Below are positions 15,733 through 26,510 of a stretch of 46,503 nucleotides of DNA, piece after piece. Position 1 is the first letter of the stretch; every line of letters begins with the position of its first letter. The DNA comes from an uncultured Lachnospiraceae bacterium (GTDB lineage: Bacteria; Bacillota; Clostridia; Lachnospirales; Lachnospiraceae), in contig CAMWXE010000041.1 in the NCBI GenBank assembly GCA_947178145.1, positions 1 to 46,503 on the forward strand, read 5' to 3'. The translations under genes and the position numbers were made by a program. A model generated the notes under the pieces. It worked only from the letters and a program-made list of their open reading frames with translations. It searched no databases and was not told where the DNA came from.

Positions 15733-16667
15733 TGAAACCTCCCGTTTTTTTCAGACTCCCCTTCCAACGTTTTGCCGGTCACATTCAAAAAGACATCGTC
15801 CATGGAACCCTGCACCATCTCAAACCCGTCAATCAGTCCCCTCACTTTGTCCAGAATGGGCAGCGCCGCCATACTCTCCTGCACAGTTATCACCAAATAG
15901 TCCTCCTTTTTCCTGTATTCGGCCTGCATTTCCGCAAGCATTTCTTCCAGCGCTGGTGAACCCGGATAAAGTCTGAGCTTATCCCTTGCGTACTTTTCCT
16001 TCAGGGAAATAGGTGTCCCATATTCCCTTAAATGCCCTGCGTCCATGATGGCAATGTGGGACGCCCGTGCAGCCTCCTCCATGTAGTGCGTGGTCAGGAA
16101 AATCGTCATGTTCTCCTCCCTGCGCAGCTTCTCCAGCGACTCCCATACTTTCTTTCTCGTAGCCGGGTCAAGTCCCGTCGTCGGCTCGTCCAGAAACATG
16201 ATTTCCGGCGTATTGACCAGAGCCCTCGCAATCTCGCACCGCCTTTTCTGTCCGCCGGAAAGCTTCGCAAATCTCCTGTGATACACGTCATTCAGATCGA
16301 GTATGCCGCATATCCTCTCGATATTGGCGCGCAGCTTTCTGTGATCCCTTTCATAAAGCACACCTCTGACAAAGAGATTCTCCGCTACTGTCAGCTTATC
16401 GTCCAGACAGTTATTCTGATAGACCACCCCGATCCGCTTTCTGATCTCCTCGTCCCTCTGCCCCACTGGAAAGGCGCAAATCTCTGCGCTTCCTGCGGTT
16501 GGCGGACAGAGTGTACAGAGCATATTGATGGTCGTGGACTTGCCTGCGCCGTTAATTCCCAGAAACCCAAACAACTCTCCCTTTTCCACCTGAAAGCTGA
16601 TATCATCCACCGCCTTCACATCTCCAAAATACTTCTTTAACCCCTCCACTTTGATCACTGGATTCAT
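15729..16667 (-). CDS. ABC transporter ATP-binding protein
   Basis: 312 residues. It has Walker A GINGAGKST (37-45), Q-loop VVYQNN (~81-86), signature LSGGQ (136-140), Walker B IMFLDEP (156-162) and H-loop TTHYMEE (~192-198). A C-terminal ~85-residue extension is as in DrrA/CcmA-type exporter ATPases. It powers the permease encoded next. The ATG at 16667 with AAGGAG 7 bases upstream is preferred over an in-frame ATG at 16691. It is the first gene of the operon ATPase, permease, LytTR, DUF3021, YARHG lipoprotein, BlaI remnant. Confidence 0.92.
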   Translation of the reverse strand: MNPVIKVEGLKKYFGDVKAVDDISFQVEKGELFGFLGINGAGKSTTINMLCTLCPPTAGSAEICAFPVGQRDEEIRKRIGVVYQNNCLDDKLTVAENLFVRGVLYERDHRKLRANIERICGILDLNDVYHRRFAKLSGGQKRRCEIARALVNTPEIMFLDEPTTGLDPATRKKVWESLEKLRREENMTIFLTTHYMEEAARASHIAIMDAGHLREYGTPISLKEKYARDKLRLYPGSPALEEMLAEMQAEYRKKEDYLVITVQESMAALPILDKVRGLIDGFEMVQGSMDDVFLNVTGKTLEGESEKNGRFQ

Positions 16668-16704
16668 CTCTCTACTCCTTTCTTCCTGCACTTCTCACAG
16701 GCTG

Positions 16705-16786
16705 GTACAGCACTGCCTCCTTCCTCCGCCTTGTCCTGACTCAATATCAGGCACTGTTTTTCACCGTTATTTAGGCAATGCTGTAC
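16705..16786 (-). other. Inverted repeat in the leader of the ABC/LytTR operon
   Basis: GTACAGCACTGCC (16705-16717) is repeated in inverted form as GGCAATGCTGTAC (16774-16786), matching at 12 of 13 positions. Between them sits a smaller hairpin, CCTGA...TCAGG on the minus strand. The element ends about 38 bases before the ATPase start codon. It could be a leader RNA structure or a pair of LytTR binding sites. No convincing -10 or -35 was found next to it. Confidence 0.55.
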
Positions 16787-17087
16787 TTGGTGTGCCGCGC
16801 ACATGCTGCGACAGCAATTTCTTCATATATGTGCACGTGTATATCTTACGAAAAAAGAACCGCCGCCGCAATCATTATGCGGTAAGCTGCCTTTTTCAAG
16901 CGGCAAGTTGCCGTGGCAGGGCCTTTCATTGTATCTATGTATTACAGCAAAGAATTGAAAAGATTTTACTTGAAACCAAACATAATTACCCGAAAATCAG
17001 GAATAATTCAATGGGAGCTTCCTGCAGCATTGATACCATTACAAGCCGCATGGTCACAAAATCGAATTGCCAGAATCCAACAAATAT
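16787..17087. other. Intergenic stretch between divergent genes
   Basis: About 300 bases between the leader of the ABC operon and the promoter of the Rpn-type gene. Overlapping frames exist on both strands, but none has a family resemblance or a good ribosome site. A tight dyad CGGCAA-G-TTGCCG lies near 16902-16914. I see nothing else. Confidence 0.5.
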
Positions 17088-17116
17088 TTGAGATTTCCCA
17101 TAGTATATGGTATCAT
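17088..17116 (+). promoter_or_regulatory. Promoter of the Rpn-type nuclease gene
   Basis: TTGAGA (17088-17093) and TATCAT (17111-17116) with 17 bases between. The transcript would start near 17123, leaving a leader of about 30 bases with an AAAGGTG ribosome site before the ATG at 17152. Confidence 0.55.
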
Positions 17117-17151
17117 CATTATAAATACAGAAGCAAAAAGGTGACAGAACT

Positions 17152-18153
17152 ATGGGAAAACTTGACACACTGACAAAGGAATATATGAGACGGCCGGAAA
17201 TATTTGCGGATGTGTTCAACCAGTTTCTATACCATGGCAAACAGGTCATTGCCCCGGAGAGACTGGCTGAGCTGGACACAACAGAAATTGCAGTTCCATA
17301 TGGCACGGACAACGCATCAGTACCAGAGCAGCGATACAGGGATGTGGTCAAGATGCTGATGGCAATGACAGACGGCTCTGTTGCCTATTGTATCCTGGCC
17401 GCAGAGAACGAGGGCAAGATTCATTACGCAGCGCCTGTAAAGAGCTGTCTGTATGACGCAATTCAGCTTGCGCATCAGGTTAAAGTGGCAGCATCTTCGC
17501 ACCAGAAATCCAAACCAGGCGATAAGAAACCATCCGGCGATGAATTTTTGAGCGGTTTCTGGAAAGAAGACCACTTGCTGCCTGTAGTAACGGTAATCGT
17601 GTATTTCGGAGCAGAAGAATGGGACGGGCCGCTGAGCCTGCGTGAAATGTATTCGGACTGCAGTGAAGAAATCCTAAAATATACCATGGATTACAAGGTG
17701 AACCTGATAGCGCCTAATGAACTGTCCGATAGTGAGATTGATGCGTTTCAGTCAAACATGAGGGAGATCATGCGCTATATCAAATATTCCAAGGATAAGA
17801 AAAAGCTGAGCAGTGTTATCCGTACAGAACAACGCTTTCAATGCGTGGAGCGGGATGCCGCAGAGATTATTAATGCAGCAACCGGTTCAAACATGAGGAT
17901 TGATAAGGGAAAGGAGACGATTGATATGTGTATTGCAATACAGGAAATAAGAGAAGAGGGTAAAATGGAAGGTAAAATCGAAGGTAAAATCGAAGGTAAA
18001 ATCGAGGGTAAAATCGAAGGTATCATTGAAGGAGCGATTACGTTTGCCCAAAAGCTGGGTGTCCAGAGAGAGCAGGTCAAAAAATCTATCATGGAGGAAT
18101 ATAAAAAGAATGCTGAGGAAGCGGAAGAACTCATAAAAATTTATTGGAAATAA
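17152..18153 (+). CDS. Rpn-family PD-(D/E)XK nuclease / putative transposase
   Basis: 333 residues. The family core is visible as RYRDVV near residue 62, then AYCILAAENEGKIHYAAPVK near 78-97, followed by LYDAIQLAHQV and PVVTVIVYFGAEEWDGPLSL. These are the conserved blocks of Rpn (recombination-promoting nuclease, formerly Transposase_31/PDDEXK_2) proteins, with Asp and Glu as candidate metal ligands. The C-terminus carries a run of EGK[IM] tetrapeptides from a 12-bp DNA repeat, then a charged helix. Family members cut DNA and some form phage-defence modules. The gene is monocistronic with its own promoter and a strong hairpin after the stop. Confidence 0.85.
   Translation: MGKLDTLTKEYMRRPEIFADVFNQFLYHGKQVIAPERLAELDTTEIAVPYGTDNASVPEQRYRDVVKMLMAMTDGSVAYCILAAENEGKIHYAAPVKSCLYDAIQLAHQVKVAASSHQKSKPGDKKPSGDEFLSGFWKEDHLLPVVTVIVYFGAEEWDGPLSLREMYSDCSEEILKYTMDYKVNLIAPNELSDSEIDAFQSNMREIMRYIKYSKDKKKLSSVIRTEQRFQCVERDAAEIINAATGSNMRIDKGKETIDMCIAIQEIREEGKMEGKIEGKIEGKIEGKIEGIIEGAITFAQKLGVQREQVKKSIMEEYKKNAEEAEELIKIYWK
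17956..18039 (+). repeat. In-frame 12-bp tandem repeat in the Rpn-type gene
   Basis: Seven units based on GAAGGTAAAATC. Units 2-4 are identical, units 1 and 5 differ by one or two bases, and units 6-7 are degenerate. They encode EGKM, EGKI (four times), EGII and EGAI. Because the unit is a multiple of three, slippage changes protein length without a frameshift. Confidence 0.95.
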
Positions 18154-18161
18154 ACTTTCCA

Positions 18162-18223
18162 AAAATCCCCAATGTAAAGTATGGGATCAATATAAGATAC
18201 AATATACTTTACATTGGGATTTT
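18162..18223 (+). terminator. Long hairpin after the Rpn-type gene
   Basis: AAAATCCCCAATGTAAAGTA (18162 on) pairs with 18204-18223 over about 20 bp with one bulged C, around a 21-base loop. The arms begin with AAAA and end with TTTT, so the structure can act as a terminator in both directions, for this gene and for the convergent gene at 18243. Confidence 0.7.
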
Positions 18224-18242
18224 AGCTATCCAGACAGTACAC

Positions 18243-18770
18243 TTAATCCATATCAGTAAATTTCGGAGTACCATCAAAGATATGAATTCCCGCAATGTCA
18301 CCCCTGACATGCTTTAATGTCTCGTCTATGTCATGTTCCATCGCAAACCGATACTCTGCTCCCGTGATGGGAACTCCCCACAGTAAATTGATCGTCTCAT
18401 CCATACAGGGTTCATAGTCCGGCATTTCCAGCCCCGGGACAAACCTGGGATTGATAAGCAGCAGCGCCGCAGCGTTTCCCTCCTCAAACCACACTATTTT
18501 CAGCAGATCGGCATCAAGCTTCATGCCGCCGATATCGTGCGACACATACGCTCCAGGCATGGCTGACGCGATCCCCTGTTTCATCGCCTCCACGTCAAGT
18601 TCCTCCGGTGCCGGCGTCACATTGCAGATCCAGCAGCTCTTCATCACCGCGTCGTCCATTCCGGGTTTTACCCACAGATAAAAATAACAGCACTTATCTG
18701 TCTCCTCCACAAATGCCTGTATATTACAGACTGGTGACCACTCCTCCAACAAAATTTTCGGCCCACTCAT
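18243..18770 (-). CDS. Hypothetical cytosolic protein
   Basis: 175 residues with no signal peptide or membrane segment. It is rich in acidic residues, Trp and Cys (CCYFYLWVKPG, KSCWICNV). The segment WGVPITGAEYRFAMEHDIDETL near residues 131-152 is weakly reminiscent of suppressor-of-fused (SUFU)-like domains, where an LPI..E...A...G..AL pattern occurs, but I would not assign it on that. The ATG at 18770 follows a GGGAGA ribosome site. It lies between the terminator of the ATP synthase operon and the convergent Rpn-type gene, and is probably transcribed alone. Function unknown. Confidence 0.65.
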   Translation of the reverse strand: MSGPKILLEEWSPVCNIQAFVEETDKCCYFYLWVKPGMDDAVMKSCWICNVTPAPEELDVEAMKQGIASAMPGAYVSHDIGGMKLDADLLKIVWFEEGNAAALLLINPRFVPGLEMPDYEPCMDETINLLWGVPITGAEYRFAMEHDIDETLKHVRGDIAGIHIFDGTPKFTDMD

Positions 18771-18860
18771 ATAAATCTCCCTTCGCGTTCCCTATTATCC
18801 TAAAATCGCAGCGATTCTTGTGGGACAGCGCTCAATTCCCCCTGCACAGCACACAGCAAT

Positions 18861-18894
18861 AAAACCACCATCTGACTTCATCCAGATAGTGGCT
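18861..18894 (-). terminator. Terminator of the ATP synthase operon
   Basis: On the minus strand, AGCCACTATCTG pairs with CAGATGGTGGTT (12 bp with two G-U pairs) around an 8-base loop and is followed by TTTTATT. It stands 13 bases after the atpC stop codon and is a good intrinsic terminator. Confidence 0.85.
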
Positions 18895-18906
18895 TTATAT
18901 TAGAAA

Positions 18907-19311
18907 CTATTTCAATTTCGCAGCATTAATACGTGCAATCGAACGCATCAGGGCCGCCTCTGCTCTTGCAATATCAATATTGCTGCCATGATCGGCAAGC
19001 CGTTCCTCTGCCCTCTGCTTTGCAGCGTTGGCACGCGTTTCATCAATCTCACCAGGCCACTCGATAATCTCTGCAAGAATAGTGATCTCCTGTGGCAGTA
19101 TCTGCACGAATCCTGCATGAAGTGCTGCGTTTTTTACTGTTTCCCCCTGTGTAATCGTAAGAATACCAGGCTTCACAATGACTGTGAGCGGTGCATGGCC
19201 GGCATAGACACCGATCTCACCCTCTGTTGTATTGAATTCCACCATATCCGCCTCTTCATTAAAGAATTCGCGGTCTGGCGTCACGATTGTTAGCTTGAAC
19301 TTCTCTGCCAT
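18907..19311 (-). CDS. atpC: F-type ATP synthase epsilon subunit
   Basis: 134 residues, the usual length. The N-terminal beta-sandwich is typical (FKLTIVTPDREFFNEEADMVEFNTTEGEIGVYAGHAPLT), followed by a C-terminal two-helix domain (EIDETRANAAKQRAEERL...). The subunit belongs to the central stalk of F1, couples rotation to catalysis, and can inhibit ATP hydrolysis through its C-terminal helices. It is the last gene of the operon, starting 11 bases after atpD. Confidence 0.97.
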   Translation of the reverse strand: MAEKFKLTIVTPDREFFNEEADMVEFNTTEGEIGVYAGHAPLTVIVKPGILTITQGETVKNAALHAGFVQILPQEITILAEIIEWPGEIDETRANAAKQRAEERLADHGSNIDIARAEAALMRSIARINAAKLK

Positions 19312-19322
19312 AGCAGCACCTC

Positions 19323-20729
<1,407 letters not shown>

Positions 20730-20762
20730 CTATGAAAATTTTGAGCATAATTTAATTATTTT

Positions 20763-20883
20763 GTGCAAAGAACGCCTGCCCTTGGCGTTCTTTGCACCGA
20801 AACATAGAAATTCTCAGGTTGCAGCGCTTCTTTCCTCTGCAGACTTCGCAGGGTTAGAAAACCGTTTCGTTCTTACAACCCTG
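20763..20883 (-). other. Structured intergenic element before atpD
   Basis: A perfect 14-bp hairpin, GTGCAAAGAACGCC (20763-20776) with its complement at 20784-20797 and a 7-base loop, is accompanied by a second one (CAGGGTT at 20849-20855, AACCCTG at 20877-20883). On the transcript strand the sequence GTTTCGGT stands directly before the first stem, as it does (GTTTCGGT or GTTCCGGT) in the elements before atpE and atpF. It is probably an RNA element. Confidence 0.6.
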
Positions 20884-20899
20884 GAATTTCTTTTCGTCT

Positions 20900-21751
20900 T
20901 TATGATATTGCCTGCGCACCCGCGATAATCTCTGTCAACTCCTGCGTAATAGCGCTCTGGCGTGCCCTGTTATAGAGCAGTGACAGGCTCGAGATAATCT
21001 CATCCGCATTGTTGGTCGCATTGTCCATCGCCTGCATTCTGGCTGCATTCTCACTCGCAACAGCCTCAATCATCGCCCCGTAGATCAGACTCGTGATATA
21101 CTTCGGAATGATGAGATCGATGGCATCCTCTGTCTCAGGCTCAAAATCCAGCACGGCCTTGTCATCATCGCTTCGCTCGTCCTCGATCTTAATCGGAAGC
21201 AGCTTCAGTCTGGTTGGTATATGCGTCACAGTGTTCTTAAATCCTGTGTAAACAACATAGATTTCGCCCACTTTGCCCGTTGCAAAGTCATCAAGCACCT
21301 GATTGCTGATCTTCATGGCATCTGCATAGATCGGCTCCTCGATCGCCGCGGAGTAATCCTCTCCCATTTCATAGCCAAGCCTTGCGAATGTATCCCTTCC
21401 CTTACTTCCGACCGGGTAAATGATCAAATCATCCTTATTCCAGTCATTGCTCTTCACAAGCTTAATGATATTGGAATTGTAGCCTCCGGCAAGTCCCCTG
21501 CTGCCTGTGATCACAATCACAGCCTTTTTTGAAGAATTGTTTGCCTTGAGATACGGATGATTGATATCCCCTGCTTTGGAAAGCATGGAAACCACCGTTT
21601 CATACATGCAGTTAAAGTATGTCTTAGACTTCTCCGCACGCCCCTTCGCCCTTTGCAGTTTGACGGTGGAAACAAGCTTCATGGCCTTCGTAATCTGCTG
21701 CGTACTCTGTACAGAGCTCTTACGTCTCTTGATATCTCTCATTGAGGCCAT
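20900..21751 (-). CDS. atpG: F-type ATP synthase gamma subunit
   Basis: 283 residues. The terminal helices that form the rotating shaft are clear (MRDIKRRKSSVQSTQQITKAMKLVSTVKLQRA at the N-terminus, split by one conserved break, and LSLLYNRARQSAITQELTEI at the C-terminus). The middle part holds the Rossmann-like domain with ITGSRGLAGGYNSN. It connects the c-ring to the catalytic head. It lies 23 bases after atpA. Confidence 0.97.
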   Translation of the reverse strand: MASMRDIKRRKSSVQSTQQITKAMKLVSTVKLQRAKGRAEKSKTYFNCMYETVVSMLSKAGDINHPYLKANNSSKKAVIVITGSRGLAGGYNSNIIKLVKSNDWNKDDLIIYPVGSKGRDTFARLGYEMGEDYSAAIEEPIYADAMKISNQVLDDFATGKVGEIYVVYTGFKNTVTHIPTRLKLLPIKIEDERSDDDKAVLDFEPETEDAIDLIIPKYITSLIYGAMIEAVASENAARMQAMDNATNNADEIISSLSLLYNRARQSAITQELTEIIAGAQAIS

Positions 21752-21774
21752 AAATATTCAGTCCCCCCTTCTTT

Positions 21775-23298
<1,524 letters not shown>

Positions 23299-23323
23299 TT
23301 AATTTTTTGGGAACCCAATCCCG

Positions 23324-23869
23324 CTATAATTGGATTGCTAACAGCTCACGCTGCAATTTATCCAACTTTGTCCGAATACTGCTATCCACTACCCTGTCAC
23401 CCATCTGAATGACCATTCCACCGATCAGGCTGTTGTCCACATCATAAATGCACTCGATCGTCTTATATCTGGTGGTAGCAAGTAACCGACTCTCTATATC
23501 CTGTTTTTCCTGATCACTTATTGCGATAGCCGTTGTGACATAAGCCGTTCCGATATTGTTGTACTCTTTTACAGATGCAACAAAATCTTCCAGAATTGCC
23601 TCAATCTCTGTATAACGGTCTTTCTCAACAATCGTCACCAGAAATCCCAGCATTTCTCTGCTGATCTTATCCCGGAACACATTCTGCACCACCGCGAGCT
23701 TATCCTCTTTCTGGATCTTCGGATGGTTCATGAACTGCCCAAACTCCGCATTGGTGCGAAGCACTTCGAGAAGTCCAGCGGCCTCCTCCAAAAAGGCTGA
23801 GGTCTTATCCTCTTCAACGGCAAGTTCAAACAACGCCTGCGCATACGTTTTGGAAACTAGCTTAGCCAT
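23324..23869 (-). CDS. atpH: F-type ATP synthase delta subunit
   Basis: 181 residues. The N-terminal six-helix bundle starts with MAKLVSKTYAQALFELA, and the C-terminal conserved block is DNSLIGGMVIQMGDRVVDSSIRTKL. It forms the peripheral stalk contact between F1 and subunit b. The start overlaps the atpF stop by 13 bases, implying coupled translation. Confidence 0.96.
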   Translation of the reverse strand: MAKLVSKTYAQALFELAVEEDKTSAFLEEAAGLLEVLRTNAEFGQFMNHPKIQKEDKLAVVQNVFRDKISREMLGFLVTIVEKDRYTEIEAILEDFVASVKEYNNIGTAYVTTAIAISDQEKQDIESRLLATTRYKTIECIYDVDNSLIGGMVIQMGDRVVDSSIRTKLDKLQRELLAIQL

Positions 23870-24414
23870 GTGCTATCACCTATTTCTTTCAATGTCTTAT
23901 CAATGAGTTCATGCTGGGCATTTGTATCAATATTGGCTTGAACAATCTGGGCAGCCATAAGTGAAGCAACTGCAACCATCTCGCGCTTAACCTCGTCAGC
24001 TAACTTCTGCTTCTCGAGTTCAGCCTCTTTTCTGGCTGTCTCCACAATCCGGGCAGCCTCCTGCTTCGCATCGGCAACAATCTTTGCTTCGTTCTCCATG
24101 CCACGCTTGCGCGCGTCAGCTAAAATTGCTTCCGCCTCTTTGCCTACCTGACTTAGCTTCTCTTCGTAGAGGGCGCGTGTGTCAGCCGCTGCTTTCTGGT
24201 CAGCTGCCGCCTGATCAAGTTCTCCCTTGATCTTCTCTTTCCTGTCATTGAGCATCTTTCGCACTGGATTGAACAAGAAGTGCGATGCGACAAGGAACAG
24301 TACGAACATGGCGATGATCATGAGAACCGTATCCGCCAAAAGCTGGAAGTCCAGGTCAAATAACCGGCTCAATCCCTCTGTCTCGGTAGCAAGTATCATG
24401 GTGTGATTCACCAT
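23857..24414 (-). CDS. atpF: F-type ATP synthase b subunit
   Basis: 185 residues from the ATG at 24414, which follows an AGGAGG site by 9 bases; a longer in-frame start at 24519 would run through the hairpin element and is rejected. There is a single N-terminal membrane helix (LLADTVLMIIAMFVLFLVAS), then FNPVRKMLNDRKEKI and a long charged helix rich in Ala, Glu and Lys that dimerises as the peripheral stalk. Confidence 0.95.
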   Translation of the reverse strand: MVNHTMILATETEGLSRLFDLDFQLLADTVLMIIAMFVLFLVASHFLFNPVRKMLNDRKEKIKGELDQAAADQKAAADTRALYEEKLSQVGKEAEAILADARKRGMENEAKIVADAKQEAARIVETARKEAELEKQKLADEVKREMVAVASLMAAQIVQANIDTNAQHELIDKTLKEIGDSTWLS

Positions 24415-24453
24415 ACCTTTGTACCTCCTTTTTATCATTCTATTCTCATTCTC

Positions 24454-24537
24454 AGAGAACAGCCCTGCCGTTCTCTTAACCGGAACTTCGTTTTTCTTAT
24501 GCTGCGTCTTCTGCAGCATTCGAAAATCTTTCCGGTT
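24454..24537 (-). other. Structured intergenic element before atpF
   Basis: Three perfect stems lie in about 85 bases: AGAGAAC/GTTCTCT (24454-24476), an outer AACCGGAA/TTCCGGTT (24478-24485 with 24530-24537), and inside it TGCTGC/GCAGCA (24500-24518). The sequence is clearly related to the element before atpE, with several arm changes compensated on the other arm. Confidence 0.65.
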
Positions 24538-24540
24538 TCA

Positions 24541-24819
<279 letters not shown>

Positions 24820-24833
24820 TCATATCGTTTCCT

Positions 24834-24932
24834 GTTTTCGGCAAACAGCGTAGCTGTTCTATTAACCGAAACTTTGTATTTCCTGTGCTGCGTTTTTTCA
24901 GCATTAGAAATTCCTTTTCGTGAAAAATCGAT
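24834..24932 (-). other. Structured intergenic element before atpE
   Basis: The stem AACAGC/GCTGTT (24844-24858) and the stem GCTG/CAGC (24887-24902) sit in a sequence that aligns over ~75 bases with the element before atpF (shared blocks on the transcript strand: AATGCTG, ACGCAGCA, AAGTT-CGGTTAA, AGAAC-GC). It occupies most of the 185-base gap between atpB and atpE. Confidence 0.6.
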
Positions 24933-24980
24933 TTTGTTCGTCAGCGTCTTTTCCTGACTTCAAAAATCTCTTCATCATTG

Positions 24981-25697
24981 CTAGCCTTCGATAGCGTTGT
25001 TAATGTATGTCATTGTCAACATACAGAATACATATGTCTGGATTGCTCCAGAGAACAAATCGAAGTACACATGAAGCGCTGCCGGCCACGCTGTCGCAAT
25101 AAAGCCGAGCAGACCATAGATCAATGCCATCATAACAGTTCCTGACAGAACGTTTGCGAACAAACGAAGTGACAGGGAAATGGGTACTGCGACATCTCCG
25201 ATTACGTTAATCGGCGCCCATATTGGCCACGGGTCGCACAGTCCCTTGATCACACCTGAAACCTTCTGATACTTAAATTTGTTAAAAGTAATCAGCGTAA
25301 AGGTAATCAGACCAAGTGCAAACGTCACACCATAGTCAGCCGTCGGCGGCCTTAACCCCATCAGACCAGAGATATTACTGATGAGAATAAAAATGAACAA
25401 CGTACCAATATAGTTAGCAAAGGCTGCACCATTTTTTCCCATAACACCCTTGATCATGTTGTCGAGCATTTCAACTACCAGCTCCACGACATTTTGGAAA
25501 GCTCCAGGGACCTCTGTCGCATGTTTGATTGCCCTGTTCGCGCACAGACAGAATATAATAATAATCGCCATGACGATAAATAGACACACATGCGTGGTTG
25601 TTATCCACAGCTTCTGACCAAAGAGTTCATATTGAAACACTCCATGCACCATAAAGTCAATGTCATCAGCGCCGGATAACAAAATTCCTGCTCCCAT
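24981..25697 (-). CDS. atpB: F-type ATP synthase a subunit
   Basis: 238 residues, with about five or six membrane helices. The essential arginine is Arg178 in SLSLRLFANVLSG, which faces the c-ring carboxylate. The C-terminal helix has FDLFSGAIQTYVFCMLTMTYI. It forms the ion half-channels of the membrane motor. An AAGGAGGTGA ribosome site precedes the ATG. Confidence 0.97.
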   Translation of the reverse strand: MGAGILLSGADDIDFMVHGVFQYELFGQKLWITTTHVCLFIVMAIIIIFCLCANRAIKHATEVPGAFQNVVELVVEMLDNMIKGVMGKNGAAFANYIGTLFIFILISNISGLMGLRPPTADYGVTFALGLITFTLITFNKFKYQKVSGVIKGLCDPWPIWAPINVIGDVAVPISLSLRLFANVLSGTVMMALIYGLLGFIATAWPAALHVYFDLFSGAIQTYVFCMLTMTYINNAIEG

Positions 25698-25740
25698 ACA
25701 CTCACCTCCTTGTTTTATTTCTTTATTCAGTTATTATTTG

Positions 25741-25766
25741 GTAACTGCTCGTCGCCTCGCAGTTAC
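25741..25766 (-). other. Hairpin before atpB
   Basis: GTAACTGC (25741-25748) pairs perfectly with GCAGTTAC (25759-25766) around a 10-base loop, in the 95-base gap between atpI and atpB. There is no T-run that would make it a strong terminator. Confidence 0.55.
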
Positions 25767-25792
25767 ATTCTTTGTTCCTTTGAGGTATTCCC

Positions 25793-26188
25793 CTACACCT
25801 CATCGTGAGACAACCTAGCGAGCAGCGGCTGTAAATAAGCCGATATTTTCAGTCCCATGACTCCTGCAAAAGCAGCCAATGGATTGCCGATCCTCGTCAG
25901 CATCAGTATCCCCATGATAATCACCACCACGAGATACCTGATCATATTTTGTCTCGTTGCTGCTGCCTGCGCCCCCTTTACATCTCTTTCTACGGCGGAA
26001 TTCAACGTGACCGCCATATGAAAGGCCATCAATATTGCCGTAAGTACTCCTATCCAGAGTCCTATACTGTAACCTGCCTTATCCTCTACGAAAAGGAGAC
26101 CGAGCACCTGACACAGGATACCAAATAAAATGATCCCCAGAAGCAGCCCTGGAAGAGCTGTATTAATTTTTCTAAGTCTGGTCTTCAT
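25793..26188 (-). CDS. atpI: ATP synthase subunit I
   Basis: 131 residues with four hydrophobic segments, starting at the ATG at 26188, which overlaps the end of atpZ by 17 bases and follows GAGGGAGATAA. AtpI proteins help assemble the c-ring and may take part in cation supply. The assignment rests on position, length and hydrophobic pattern, since the family is poorly conserved. A longer reading frame to 26359 would run through atpZ and is rejected. Confidence 0.85.
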   Translation of the reverse strand: MKTRLRKINTALPGLLLGIILFGILCQVLGLLFVEDKAGYSIGLWIGVLTAILMAFHMAVTLNSAVERDVKGAQAAATRQNMIRYLVVVIIMGILMLTRIGNPLAAFAGVMGLKISAYLQPLLARLSHDEV

Positions 26189-26420
26189 CCTTGTTATCTC
26201 CCTCGTAAATTTTCCTTGCCAGAATAAAGATATTTCGAAAGCCAGCCAAAGCTCCGACAAAGAATAATAAGACAAACATAAATGCGGTTCCCAGCTTCCT
26301 GTCAAGAAACAGTCCCGCAAAAGAGCACAAAAAAATTGGAACGAGCATATTGATACCAAACTGGGTGATCACAGCCAACGATTGGTAGACTGATTTTTTA
26401 TACTTTCTATTTCTTCCCAT
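26172..26420 (-). CDS. atpZ: AtpZ/AtpI family membrane protein
   Basis: 82 residues. It has a basic N-terminus and two membrane helices (QFGINMLVPIFLCSFAGLFLD and AFMFVLLFFVGALAGFRNIF), followed by an acidic tail. The pattern FGINM..P...G...D is that of AtpZ, encoded first in many bacterial ATP synthase operons and linked to Mg2+/Ca2+ or c-ring assembly. The ATG at 26420 follows GGAGG by 7 bases. Confidence 0.87.
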   Translation of the reverse strand: MGRNRKYKKSVYQSLAVITQFGINMLVPIFLCSFAGLFLDRKLGTAFMFVLLFFVGALAGFRNIFILARKIYEGDNKDEDQT

Positions 26421-26472
26421 TTGTCTGCCTCCACATGCCTCATATTTCCCATTTTCTTGATACTTCACTACA

Positions 26473-26501
26473 ATTATACAGAAATTTGGTGGAATTGTCC
26501 A
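26473..26501 (-). promoter_or_regulatory. Promoter of the ATP synthase operon
   Basis: TGGACA (26496-26501) and a perfect TATAAT (26473-26478) on the minus strand are separated by 17 bases, about 50 bases before the atpZ start codon. The -35 box lies about 10 bases from the stop codon of the upstream response-regulator gene. Confidence 0.75.
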
Positions 26502-26510
26502 GTTTATACT

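Noticed and set aside
16913..17173. 86-codon frame upstream of the Rpn-type gene
   Set aside because: It runs through the promoter and start of the Rpn-type gene and has no ribosome site or family resemblance.
17956..18039. Short tandem repeats as a possible CRISPR array
   Set aside because: Units are contiguous, 12 bases long and inside a reading frame; no spacers.
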